NCBI RefSeq assembly: GCF_001648775.1
Contig: NZ_LVEJ01000001.1
Span: 528,761 to 592,760, forward strand
DNA length: 64,000 bases
Direction: 5' to 3'
From: Pseudomonas fluorescens
GTDB lineage: Bacteria > Pseudomonadota > Gammaproteobacteria > Pseudomonadales > Pseudomonadaceae
The position numbers and the translations under genes are program-made. Within the stretch, counting starts at the first letter, position 1. Each line of letters starts with the position of its first letter. Shown piece by piece: positions 28,197-36,409 of the stretch. The notes beneath the pieces were generated by a model that saw only the letters and a program-made list of their open reading frames with translations, made no database searches and was not told the origin of the DNA.

Positions 28197-29723
28197 TTAG
28201 CCGGCCGCGCCGATCCCGGTAGTCGTCCGGATCCGCCCTTCAAGCCGTCGCTTCAAGCCCCGCGACTCGATCAACAGCTTCGAGCCCTTCGCCGCATTCG
28301 CCCGACCCCACTCTTCCAACAACTCCAGACACGAATGGTCGATGTAACTCAGGTTATTGAGCGGCACATGCACCGTCGTCCCCTGCGGAATACCGCCCAG
28401 CACCTGAGTCAACGCCGGCACCTTGAGGAATGTCGCCGCACCGACCAGACGCAACTCCATCTCACCATCCTGCGGCAGATCGATCAGGCTGATCTTCAAC
28501 CGCGACGCCTTGAACGCCAGTTTCAACATCGTCAGGCCGAAACCGATCAGCACACCTGTCAGCAGGTCAGTGAAGATGATCGCCAGCGCCGTCGCGGCGT
28601 AGGTGAACATCGGCATCCGGCCATAACGACTCAAGCCGCGAAAGGCTTTCAGGTCGACCAGTTTGAAACCGGTATACACCAGCACACCGGCCAGACTCGC
28701 CACCGGAATGCTTTGCAGCACGCTCGACAACAACAACACGAACGCCAGCAGCCACAGGCCATGGAAGATCGTTGAGTAACGCGTGGTCGCGCCGGCCTGG
28801 ACGTTGGCCGAACTGCGCACGATCACCCCGGTCATCGGCAGCGCGCCGAGTAGACCGCAGAGCATATTGCCAACCCCTTGCGCCGACAGCTCACGGTCGA
28901 AGTCCGAACGTACGCCGCTGTGCATGCGGTCCACCGCAGCGGCGGACAACAGGGTTTCCGCACTGGCAATGAACGCCACGGCGAACGCGGCGATCAGCAA
29001 CGTCGGATCGGCCAGGCTGAGGAGATCCGCAGGCTTGAGCCAATCAATGGCTTCCGCCAGATTCGCCGGCACCTCGACGCGTTTCACCTGCAACGCCAGC
29101 AGCAGACTGGCGCCTGTTGCCAGGCCGACGCCGAGCAACGCCCCGGGCACGAAACGCAGCGAATGTGGGCGAAATTTCTCCCACAGCCACATCACCGCAA
29201 TCGTCGACAGTCCGAGCAGCCCGGCCTGCCAGCCAAACGACGGCAGCGCTTGTGCCACGGCCGCCGGGAACGCCGTGAGGTTATCCAGCCCCGAAGGCTT
29301 GGGCGACGCATCGAGCATCACATGCACCTGCGACAGCACGATCAACACGCCAATTCCCGCCAGCATCCCGTACACCACCGCTGGCGCCGTGACCCGAAAC
29401 CAGCAACCGAGCTTCAAGCGCCCGGCAACCAGTTGCAGAAACCCGGCAAGCAACAGGATCGGCCCGAGCATCTCGATGCCGTGTTGGCGCACCAGTTCGA
29501 ACACCAACACCGCCAGCCCCGCCGCCGGTCCGCTGACCTGCAATGGCGAGCCCGCCAGCCAACCGACCACCAGACCACCGATGATCCCGGTGATCAGCCC
29601 TTTGGCCGGTGGCAACCCTGAGGCGATCGCAATACCCATGCACAGCGGCAGGGCGACCAGAAACACAACCACTGAAGCGAGCAACTCCCGTGGCAACACC
29701 GCTTTCAATTGAGCCGCACGCAT
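28197..29723 (-). CDS. SulP family anion transporter with STAS domain
   Basis: 508 residues from the ATG at 29723 (MRAAQLKAVLPRELL), which has GGGAG 7 bp upstream; an ATG at 29753 lacks a site. It has 10-12 membrane segments with the SulP signatures VALPLCMGIAIASGLPPAKGL and GLIVGWLAGSPLQVSGPAAG-type loops, and a C-terminal STAS region (about 415-508, VHVPLNNLSYIDHSCLELLEEW). It sits 91 bp after a beta-carbonic anhydrase gene on the same strand. Related SulP-carbonic anhydrase pairs move bicarbonate; sulfate is an alternative substrate. The substrate cannot be set from sequence alone. Confidence 0.88.
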   Translation of the reverse strand: MRAAQLKAVLPRELLASVVVFLVALPLCMGIAIASGLPPAKGLITGIIGGLVVGWLAGSPLQVSGPAAGLAVLVFELVRQHGIEMLGPILLLAGFLQLVAGRLKLGCWFRVTAPAVVYGMLAGIGVLIVLSQVHVMLDASPKPSGLDNLTAFPAAVAQALPSFGWQAGLLGLSTIAVMWLWEKFRPHSLRFVPGALLGVGLATGASLLLALQVKRVEVPANLAEAIDWLKPADLLSLADPTLLIAAFAVAFIASAETLLSAAAVDRMHSGVRSDFDRELSAQGVGNMLCGLLGALPMTGVIVRSSANVQAGATTRYSTIFHGLWLLAFVLLLSSVLQSIPVASLAGVLVYTGFKLVDLKAFRGLSRYGRMPMFTYAATALAIIFTDLLTGVLIGFGLTMLKLAFKASRLKISLIDLPQDGEMELRLVGAATFLKVPALTQVLGGIPQGTTVHVPLNNLSYIDHSCLELLEEWGRANAAKGSKLLIESRGLKRRLEGRIRTTTGIGAAG

Positions 29724-29814
29724 GGCGATTCTCCCGAAGTTTTCTTCAGGCATGGCTTCGCCGAACCGCTGAAACAGCGGCCGGCGTCAAACCACACAGA
29801 TTGTCAGGAAAGAT

Positions 29815-30543
29815 TTAGAAGCGCGCTTTGGGCGTCGCCACCGGAATCGGATGGCTACCGTCGAGCGGCAGGAAACGGCCCTGATCCGCGTCGTAAGCTT
29901 TGATTTCGCTGGTTTCGATGTTGTAGACCCAGCCATGGATGAACAGATGACCGTTCGCCATGCGCGAGGCTACCGAAGGATGGGTACGCAAGTGCTGCAA
30001 TTGGGCGATGACGTTTTCCTCGGTGAGGATCGGCATGCTTTCTTTTTCGTCGGCGCAGTGACAGTTGTCATGCACCATGGTTTTTGCGACTTCGGCGTGG
30101 CGCAGCCAGGCTTTGACCGTCGGCATTTTTTCCAGGCTGTCCGGGTTGAGTACCGCACGCATGGCGCCGCAATCGGAGTGGCCACAGATGATGATGTGCT
30201 GCACGCCGAGGGCCAGTACCGCGTATTCGATCGCGGTGGATACGCCGCCGTTCATCTGGCCGTACGGCGGCACGACGTTGCCGACGTTACGGGTCACGAA
30301 CAGATCGCCGGGCGAGCTTTGGGTGATCAGCTCGGGGACAATGCGCGAGTCGGCGCAGGTGATGAACATCGCTTTTGGCGCCTGAGCCGTGGCGAGTTTC
30401 TTGAAGAGTTCTTCCTGCTGCGGAAAGACCTCATGATGAAAATGCAAAAAGCCGTCTACGATCTGTCGCAGCGCTGCATCGGCGGATTCCGCTTCAGGGG
30501 TTTGCGCCGACGCAGCCAACGGCTGTTTATCCTTGTCACTCAT
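29815..30543 (-). CDS. Beta-class carbonic anhydrase
   Basis: 242 residues. Zinc ligands are Cys63 in ITCADSRIVPE with the Asp65-Arg67 dyad, and His122 and Cys125 in IICGHSDCGAM. FVTRNVGNVVPP and the C-terminal FIHGWVYNIETSEI are further family marks. No signal peptide, so cytoplasmic. It interconverts carbon dioxide and bicarbonate. It lies directly upstream of the SulP gene and is likely transcribed with it (PA0102-PA0103 equivalents). Confidence 0.94.
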   Translation of the reverse strand: MSDKDKQPLAASAQTPEAESADAALRQIVDGFLHFHHEVFPQQEELFKKLATAQAPKAMFITCADSRIVPELITQSSPGDLFVTRNVGNVVPPYGQMNGGVSTAIEYAVLALGVQHIIICGHSDCGAMRAVLNPDSLEKMPTVKAWLRHAEVAKTMVHDNCHCADEKESMPILTEENVIAQLQHLRTHPSVASRMANGHLFIHGWVYNIETSEIKAYDADQGRFLPLDGSHPIPVATPKARF

Positions 30544-30781
30544 GATTCATCCTCTTTGGCGGATTAGGGGAGTCGTTCCCATGTATTCCGGTATGAAGCC
30601 AGTGGCTGTTTAAAACATCCGGGTCATCCCGACCCGTCAGTCACTCGATGAACAAGGTAGCCGCCGAAACTTAACTCAAACTGAATCAAACGCTCTAGCA
30701 CGTGTGTTCCAGGTCACAAAAAACGTGACTGGGTGATTTCGGCGGAAGGATTCCAACCCCTCAACCATAGGCCAATTGTCG

Positions 30782-31840
30782 CTAAATCAACGACATCTGG
30801 CGACCCGGCGGACAGAAGGCAGTGCAATCGAGGTTGTAGCCTTCGCGGTGATTCAGACCCAGACGCTTGATCGCTTTGGCGAAGCGTTGTGCGAGCAGGT
30901 CGGCAAATACCCCTTCGCCGCGCATGCGTGCACCAAAACGGCTGTCGTAGAGCTCGCCGCCACGGCTCTGACGGATCAGGCTCAGCACGTGTGCGGCGCG
31001 TTGCGGATAGTGCGCCTGAAGCCACTCTTCAAACAGCGGCGCTACTTCCAGAGGCAGACGCAACATCATGTAGGCGGCGCTTTGCGCTCCGGCGGCATGG
31101 GCTTCGGTGAGCAGGTTTTCGATTTCGCTGTCGTTGATCATTGGAATCATCGGCGAACACAGCACGCCAACCGGAATTCCCGCTTCGCGCATCACCCGGA
31201 TCGCGCGCAATCGTGCCTTGGGCGCAGCGGCGCGCGGCTCGAGAATACGTTTGAGTTCGTCGTCCAGCGTGGTCAGGCTGATCATCACCGCGACCAGACG
31301 TTGCTGCGCCAACTCGGTCAGCAGATCTAGATCGCGAAGAATCAGCGAGCCCTTGGTGACGATGGTCACCGGATGCTTATAACGCAGCAGCACTTCGAGG
31401 ATCTGGCGGGTGATTTTGTGTTCACGCTCGATGGGCTGGTACGGGTCGGTGTTGGAGCCCAGGTTGATCGGCGCGCATTGATAACCTTTCTTTCCGAGCT
31501 GTTCTTCCAGCACTTGGGCGGCGTTGGTTTTGGCAATCAGCCTGGTTTCGAAGTCCAGCCCCGGTGACATGTCCCAATAGGCGTGGCTGGGCCGTGCGTA
31601 GCAATAGATGCAGCCATGCTCGCAACCGCGATAAGGATTGATGGAACGGTCGAAGGGCAAGTCTGGTGAGGTGTTACGGGTGATGATGGTCTTTGCGGTT
31701 TCGATCATCACCTCGGTGCCTTGAGTCAGCGGCACTTCCTGGTACCAGCCGTCATCCTCGGCCACCGAACGGTTCGGCGCGAAGCGGTTGTGCGGGTTGG
31801 TCGCGGTGCCGCGAACCTTGGGCGGGAGAGGATTGATCAT
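30782..31840 (-). CDS. SPL-family radical SAM protein (PA0069-like), LexA-box controlled
   Basis: 352 residues. The radical SAM cluster motif is CEHGCIYCYARP (CX3CX2C with Tyr before the last Cys), set in the SPL-like context NPYRGCEHGCIYCYARPSHAYW; further marks are KGSLILRDLDLL and SPMIPMINDSEI. The family (Rv2578c/PA0069 type) is related to spore photoproduct lyase but its substrate is not known. A 16 bp LexA box lies 17 bp upstream of the ATG, and PA0069 belongs to the LexA regulon of P. aeruginosa, so a DNA-damage role is likely. Confidence 0.9.
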   Translation of the reverse strand: MINPLPPKVRGTATNPHNRFAPNRSVAEDDGWYQEVPLTQGTEVMIETAKTIITRNTSPDLPFDRSINPYRGCEHGCIYCYARPSHAYWDMSPGLDFETRLIAKTNAAQVLEEQLGKKGYQCAPINLGSNTDPYQPIEREHKITRQILEVLLRYKHPVTIVTKGSLILRDLDLLTELAQQRLVAVMISLTTLDDELKRILEPRAAAPKARLRAIRVMREAGIPVGVLCSPMIPMINDSEIENLLTEAHAAGAQSAAYMMLRLPLEVAPLFEEWLQAHYPQRAAHVLSLIRQSRGGELYDSRFGARMRGEGVFADLLAQRFAKAIKRLGLNHREGYNLDCTAFCPPGRQMSLI

Positions 31841-31856
31841 TGGGCAGGATCCTGAT

Positions 31857-31872
31857 CTGTATATGCATACAG
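31857..31872. promoter_or_regulatory. LexA (SOS) box upstream of the radical SAM gene
   Basis: CTGTATATGCATACAG is a CTG-N10-CAG palindrome (CTGTAT-ATGC-ATACAG), very near the LexA consensus. It lies 17 bp before the minus-strand ATG at 31840, where bound LexA would cover the promoter or start region. It is also 195 bp upstream of the plus-strand gene at 32067. Confidence 0.88.
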
Positions 31873-32066
31873 TACCCGAGCAAGGCTGGTGCGATCCAGT
31901 ACCGTTCAGCGATGGGATTTTTTTGAATTCTAAAGTTTATATACAGGTGTAAAGGCTGAATACAACCCCAGATACATATGCTCCATTGTCTCGACAAGTT
32001 ATCGAATATAGTCTTTGCCACTTCCATCGGCACTTGTCCGAGAACTAGATTAAAAGGATTTAATTA

Positions 32067-32369
32067 ATGTCTTATCTCAATCAGCGTGGCGTCTTTATGC
32101 AACTGATGCTGCCCAATGCATCGGAGTCCAATACCATTGTGTCGATGCAGCTTGCGCGCAAGGAGCTGGGCTGGAATGCCGAGCAAGAGCTGTCCACCGA
32201 GACTCTGGTCGATTCGACCTATGTGGTGGCGGTGTCCAGCGACCGTGGCAAGACATTCACTGTTCGCACCAACAAGAACGACGTAGACGGTGATGGCGAT
32301 ATTGATAACGATGACAAGGCGAAGTTGATTGCACTGGCCAAGGCTTATGTAAGTATCGTTAATCCATAA
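32067..32369 (+). CDS. Orphan small protein with C-terminal dockerin/EF-hand-like calcium loop
   Basis: 100 residues from ATG 32067 with AAGGA 8 bp upstream. No signal peptide or membrane segment. The C-terminal 30 residues hold a full calcium-loop pattern, Asp at loop positions 1, 3, 5, 12 with Gly 6 and Ile 8 (DVDGDGDIDNDD, residues 72-83), followed by a helix KAKLIALAKAYVSIV. This is one half of a dockerin repeat; a second repeat is absent. The N-terminal 60 residues are not recognised. The surrounding DNA is clearly AT-richer than the flanks. It converges on a second gene (32488) with a related C-terminus. Function unknown. Confidence 0.78.
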   Translation: MSYLNQRGVFMQLMLPNASESNTIVSMQLARKELGWNAEQELSTETLVDSTYVVAVSSDRGKTFTVRTNKNDVDGDGDIDNDDKAKLIALAKAYVSIVNP

Positions 32370-32401
32370 CAGAAAACTTACTGTGCTGTATCCGGTAAAA
32401 A

Positions 32402-32430
32402 AGCCCTGCATAAGTGATTTATGCAGGGCT
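32402..32430. terminator. Terminator shared by the two convergent calcium-loop genes
   Basis: A perfect 12 bp stem AGCCCTGCATAA / TTATGCAGGGCT with a 5-nt loop. On the minus strand it is followed by TTTTTT, giving a strong terminator for the 32488 gene; on the plus strand the tail ATAT is weak. Confidence 0.88.
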
Positions 32431-32487
32431 ATATGGTTGCCAACCAATGTATTTTGACGAAGCAGCTAACTCAAGTACGCAACGGGT

Positions 32488-33051
32488 TCATTTAGCGAAG
32501 TTTCTCATTGAAACAAACGAATTCGCGATATTGACGAAAATCAGTTTGTCATTGGCATCAGAATCGTCATCACCATCCGCATCGACGTTGAATTTGCCAT
32601 CACCCTCCAATGTACCCTCCACTTTATAAAAGCCAGTGGCGTTGATCTTTAACTTCACATTAGCGTCGGGGTGAGACAGATCGCTATTTGAAACTTTAAA
32701 TAGATTAATATTCACGTATGTCGGTTTAGCCGTTTTCGCTTCACTGTCGGACGATATAAGGATGCAACTGTACAGGCGACCTTCGCCCACAGTACTCAAA
32801 CCAGCCAACTTTGAGGCAAGCCCCGCCGCGACGGTGTAGGTGTCCGTATCATATTCGTCGACCCCGTCATCTCCCTCCACATCATCCACCCCTGCAGCGC
32901 GATCGTACTCCCCCTGGTCGTTGGCGTAAGCCGTGACTGTTACATCAGGCTTGAGATTATTCGTATAGCCATTGTTATAACGGGAAATTACAGCCTCTTG
33001 CTTGCCGTCTGTATTAGTGTCCTTAAACTCAACCACGACTGAATAGCTCAT
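32488..33051 (-). CDS. Orphan acidic protein with FG-GAP-like and EF-hand-like calcium motifs
   Basis: 187 residues from ATG 33051 (MSYSVVVEFKDTNTDGKQ), with GGAG 8 bp upstream. No signal peptide. Three Asp-rich patches are seen: DTNTDGKQE near the N-terminus (like the calcium loop of FG-GAP repeats), DDVEGDDGVDEYDTDTY in the middle, and DADGDDDSDAND followed by helix KLIFVNIANSFVSM at the C-terminus. The last patch aligns with the C-terminus of the convergent 100-residue protein. The region between looks beta-rich (YVNINLFKVSN, VKLKINATGFYKVEGTLEG). GC is low for this genome, which suggests recent acquisition. No function is assigned. Confidence 0.78.
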   Translation of the reverse strand: MSYSVVVEFKDTNTDGKQEAVISRYNNGYTNNLKPDVTVTAYANDQGEYDRAAGVDDVEGDDGVDEYDTDTYTVAAGLASKLAGLSTVGEGRLYSCILISSDSEAKTAKPTYVNINLFKVSNSDLSHPDANVKLKINATGFYKVEGTLEGDGKFNVDADGDDDSDANDKLIFVNIANSFVSMRNFAK

Positions 33052-33308
33052 GTGATTTGCTCCATGCCTGCGCAATATCAAGATTTGAATTGCGTCACTT
33101 GGACAGTAATTCAGACCGCAAATAACCGGCTACTGTCAGAGTTGACAGGTGTATGCATTCACAGTGTCCTGGTCGGAGCGTGACGGAATCTTTATCGGCT
33201 GTTCGGATATACACCAGTTCAGCTCAGACAGTAGTTGAGGTTTTCCCAGGTACCGCTGATACAGCACAAAAAACTCATGCTGCATCAACGTGCCAGGCAC
33301 TCCAACAG
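33052..33308. other. AT-rich gene-free region upstream of the 32488-33051 gene
   Basis: It separates the orphan gene from the 3' end of the gluconate dehydrogenase operon. A CTG-N10-CAG palindrome (CTGTCAGAGTTGACAG, 33133-33148) is a weak LexA-like match 82 bp before the ATG. A GATACAGCA/TGCTGCATC inverted repeat lies at about 33258-33286 without a T-run after it. Confidence 0.45.
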
Positions 33309-34616
33309 TCAGTTATGCGTGGTGACTTGCCCCAGGTCATCCCCGGAAGTGGTCTGCATATCGTTCTTGCGCAAGCTGGCCACATCGGCAGCTTTCACCG
33401 GCGCACCTTTATTACCCCAACTGCCACGGATGAAACTCACCACATCCGCCACTTCCTGATCCGACAAGCGCCACGCAAAACCCGGCATGGTGAAGGTCGA
33501 CGGCGCGGTGTGCGTCGCCGGCAGGGTACCGCCCTTGAGCACGATGTGGATCAGCGATGTCGGGTCTTCCGATTGCAGCACCGGATTGCCCGCCAGCGCC
33601 GGGAACACCCGCGTGTAGCCGTGGCCGTCAGTGCGGTGGCACGCCGCGCAGTTGTCGATGTACACCGACGCACCACGCTGGCTGTCGTCACCGTTCCACA
33701 GGGCTTTGGCGGCTTTCTCATCGTACTGATGCGGCTGATCATTTGGATCAGTGGCCGGCAGCGACTTGAGGTAGCGGGCTATCGCCGTCAGATCGGCATC
33801 CGTCATGTATTGCATGCTGTGGGTGACCACATCGCTCATCCCGCCGAACACCGCGCTGCGGTCGCTGCGCCCGGTCTTGAGGAATTGCACCAGTTGCTCT
33901 TCGCTCCAGCTGCCGAGGCCGTCCTTGTGGTCGCCGCGCAGGCTCTTGGCGATCCAGCCTTCCAGCGGCGCACTGCCGGCGAGGAAGTTTTTGCCGTCAG
34001 CGGCGCTCAGGGATTTTTCCTGCATGGTCAGCGCACGTGGCGTATGGCAGGCGCCGCAGTGGCCGAGACCTTCGACCAGATAGGCGCCACGGTCGATCAC
34101 CGGGTCGGCACTTGTCGCCTTGTAGTCCTCGACCTTTGGCGCAAACATCCAGCGCCAGCCCATCAGCGGCCAGCGCATGCTCAACGGCCACGGGATGTCG
34201 CTGGCCTTGTTCTCCTGCGCGACCGGTGCGACGCCGTGCATGAAGTACGCGTACAGCGCTTGCATGTCGGTTTCGCTGACACGCGCGTAGGACGGATACG
34301 GCATCGCCGGGTACAACGTACTACCGTTTTTGGCGACGCCATGGCGTACAGCCTGATCGAAGTCTTCGAAGCTGTATTCACCAACGCCGGTTTTGTCCGG
34401 GGTGATGTTGGTCGAGTAAATCGTGCCGATCGGCGTTTCCATCGGCAGACCACCGGCGAACGGCTTGCCGCCCTTGGCGGTGTGGCAAGCCACGCAATCA
34501 CCGGCACGGGCGAGGTATTCGCCTTGTTTGATCAACGCTTGATCAACGTCAGCCGCATGAATGGAGGCGCTGCCGAGCAGCGCCAGGGTCGCGATAACGA
34601 AATTCTTCATGGTCAT
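33309..34616 (-). CDS. Tri-heme cytochrome c subunit of gluconate 2-dehydrogenase-type enzyme
   Basis: 435 residues: signal peptide (about 1-21, ending IHA), then three cytochrome c domains with CVACH (about 41), CGACH (about 190) and CAACH (about 325). This is the standard make-up of the membrane-bound cytochrome c subunit of alcohol, sorbitol and gluconate dehydrogenases. It takes electrons from the FAD subunit encoded directly upstream (6 bp gap) and passes them to ubiquinone. With the gamma-like small subunit it forms a three-gene operon like PA2264-PA2266. Confidence 0.92.
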   Translation of the reverse strand: MTMKNFVIATLALLGSASIHAADVDQALIKQGEYLARAGDCVACHTAKGGKPFAGGLPMETPIGTIYSTNITPDKTGVGEYSFEDFDQAVRHGVAKNGSTLYPAMPYPSYARVSETDMQALYAYFMHGVAPVAQENKASDIPWPLSMRWPLMGWRWMFAPKVEDYKATSADPVIDRGAYLVEGLGHCGACHTPRALTMQEKSLSAADGKNFLAGSAPLEGWIAKSLRGDHKDGLGSWSEEQLVQFLKTGRSDRSAVFGGMSDVVTHSMQYMTDADLTAIARYLKSLPATDPNDQPHQYDEKAAKALWNGDDSQRGASVYIDNCAACHRTDGHGYTRVFPALAGNPVLQSEDPTSLIHIVLKGGTLPATHTAPSTFTMPGFAWRLSDQEVADVVSFIRGSWGNKGAPVKAADVASLRKNDMQTTSGDDLGQVTTHN

Positions 34617-34622
34617 CGCTCC

Positions 34623-36407
34623 TTAAGCCTGAACCAGCGGGCCGGGGTTTTTCAGGTACTGCTCGCGGATCGCTTTCGCCGACCAATAGGTCAGTGCGGC
34701 AACCAGGCCGGTCGGGTTGTAGCCCAGGCCTTGCGGGAACGCCGAGGCGCCCGGCACGAAAACGTTGTGCACGTCCCAGCTCTGCAGATAACGGTTCAGC
34801 GCGCTCTTCTTCGGATCGGTGCCCATGATCGCGCCACCGTTGAGGTGGGTGGTCTGGTACGACGCGGTGTTGAAGTGGTCACCGACTTTCTTGCCGATCA
34901 CCGCAATGGCTTTCGGGCCCATCGCTTCGGCGACCTTGCCCATTTTCTCGACCATGAAACGGTTCATCTTGATGTCGTTTTCTTGCCAGTCGAAGGTCAT
35001 CCGCAGCAGCGGCAAACCGTAGGCATCGCGGTACACCGGATCGAGATCGAGGTAGTTGCCCCGGTAGGACTGATGCGCGCCGTGGGCGTCCATCGACACC
35101 TGGTGGGTGTAGTAATCGGCGGTCGCGCGTTTCCAGTCACTGCCCCAGGCCGGGGTGCCCGGCGGGTTCGAGGTGCCTGCAATCGGCCGGCTGCCGGCCT
35201 GGTTGACCCACATTGGCGAGCCGCCGACGAAGCCGTGCGGGCCGTGGTCGAAGTTGTCGGCGTTGAAATCGTCCAGCGCCACGCCGTTGCCGCCGGCGCC
35301 GATGAAGTTGTTGGTGTGGGTGTCCTTGTCGAAGAACGCCTTGATGGTCGCCATGTTCTGGTAGGCAAAGTTACGCCCGACCACGCCCTCGCCCGTGATC
35401 GGGTCGTATGGCTTGCCGATGCCGGACAGCAGCATCAAACGCACGTTGTGCAACTGAAACGCGCCGAGGATCACCAGATCCGCCGGTTGCTCGATCTCGC
35501 GACCCTGGCCGTCGATGTAGGTCACGCCGGTGGCTTTGCTTTTCGTACTGTCGAGGTTGATGCGCAGCACGTGGGCGTTGGCGCGCAGCTCGAAATTCGG
35601 TAGCGGCTTCAGCGCCGGCAGAATGTTCACGTTCGGCGAAGCCTTGGAGTACATGTAGCAAACATAACCGCTGCAGAAACCGCAGAAGTTGCACGGCCCC
35701 ATCTGCGCGCCGTAAGGGTTGGTGTAAGGCCCGGAGGTATTTGCGGACGGCAGGTTGTAGGGTTTGTAGCCGACCTCTGTAGCCGCTTTGCCGAACAGCT
35801 GTGCGGACACCGTGTTCTTCTGCGCTTCCAGCGGGAACGGATTGGAACGGTCCGGCGCGTACGGGTTGCCGCCCTTGCCCTGACCGACCAGTTGGCCTTT
35901 CACGGTCCACGCCTGACCCGAGGTGCCGAAGACTTTCTCGGCGAAATCGAAGAACGGCTCCAGCTCTTCATAGCTGACGCCGAAGTCCTGGATGGTCATG
36001 TCCTTGGGGATAAAGCTCTTGCCGTAGCGCTCTTCGTAGTGGCTGCGCATGCGCAACTCGATCGGATCGACCCGGAAGTGCACGCCCGACCAGTGCAGGC
36101 CGGCACCACCGACCCCATTGCCCGGCAGGAACGCGCCCAACTGGCGGTTCGGCAGGGCGATGTCGTTGACGCTGTGGCGGATGGTCACGGTCTCTTTGGA
36201 GATGTCCTGAAAGAGTTTTTTGCGCACGCTGTAGGTAAGTTCGTCGATCACCTGCGGGTAGTTGCCGTCGGGGTAGGTGTCCTGCATCGGCCCGCGCTCC
36301 AGCGCCAGCACGTTGAGACCCGCTTCGGTCAGTTCCTTGGCCATGATCGCGCCGGTCCAGCCGAAACCGACGATGACTGCATCAACCTTCTTCATTACCG
36401 TTGCCAT
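34623..36407 (-). CDS. FAD-dependent GMC-type dehydrogenase subunit (gluconate 2-dehydrogenase alpha-like)
   Basis: 594 residues from ATG 36407 (MATVMKKVDAVIVGFG), chosen for its GAGG site; an ATG at 36395 is the alternative. FAD-binding GFGWTGAIMAKELTEAGLNVLALERG lies at the N-terminus. A Cys-rich stretch MGPCNFCGFCSGYVCYMYSK (about 220-239) and the C-terminal LNGGAIMGTDPKKSALN and VPGASAFPQGLGYNPTGLV are typical of the GAD/sorbitol dehydrogenase branch. It oxidises a sugar acid or polyol in the periplasm, most likely D-gluconate to 2-ketogluconate. It has no signal of its own and probably is exported with the Tat-signal small subunit. Confidence 0.9.
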   Translation of the reverse strand: MATVMKKVDAVIVGFGWTGAIMAKELTEAGLNVLALERGPMQDTYPDGNYPQVIDELTYSVRKKLFQDISKETVTIRHSVNDIALPNRQLGAFLPGNGVGGAGLHWSGVHFRVDPIELRMRSHYEERYGKSFIPKDMTIQDFGVSYEELEPFFDFAEKVFGTSGQAWTVKGQLVGQGKGGNPYAPDRSNPFPLEAQKNTVSAQLFGKAATEVGYKPYNLPSANTSGPYTNPYGAQMGPCNFCGFCSGYVCYMYSKASPNVNILPALKPLPNFELRANAHVLRINLDSTKSKATGVTYIDGQGREIEQPADLVILGAFQLHNVRLMLLSGIGKPYDPITGEGVVGRNFAYQNMATIKAFFDKDTHTNNFIGAGGNGVALDDFNADNFDHGPHGFVGGSPMWVNQAGSRPIAGTSNPPGTPAWGSDWKRATADYYTHQVSMDAHGAHQSYRGNYLDLDPVYRDAYGLPLLRMTFDWQENDIKMNRFMVEKMGKVAEAMGPKAIAVIGKKVGDHFNTASYQTTHLNGGAIMGTDPKKSALNRYLQSWDVHNVFVPGASAFPQGLGYNPTGLVAALTYWSAKAIREQYLKNPGPLVQA

Positions 36408-36409
36408 GC

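Noticed and set aside
33153..35603. An 816-residue plus-strand open frame antisense to the gluconate dehydrogenase cytochrome and FAD genes
   Set aside because: It is a shadow of two clear genes, with no ribosome site and no recognisable domain. A similar shadow over prlC (38463-40523) was dropped for the same reason.
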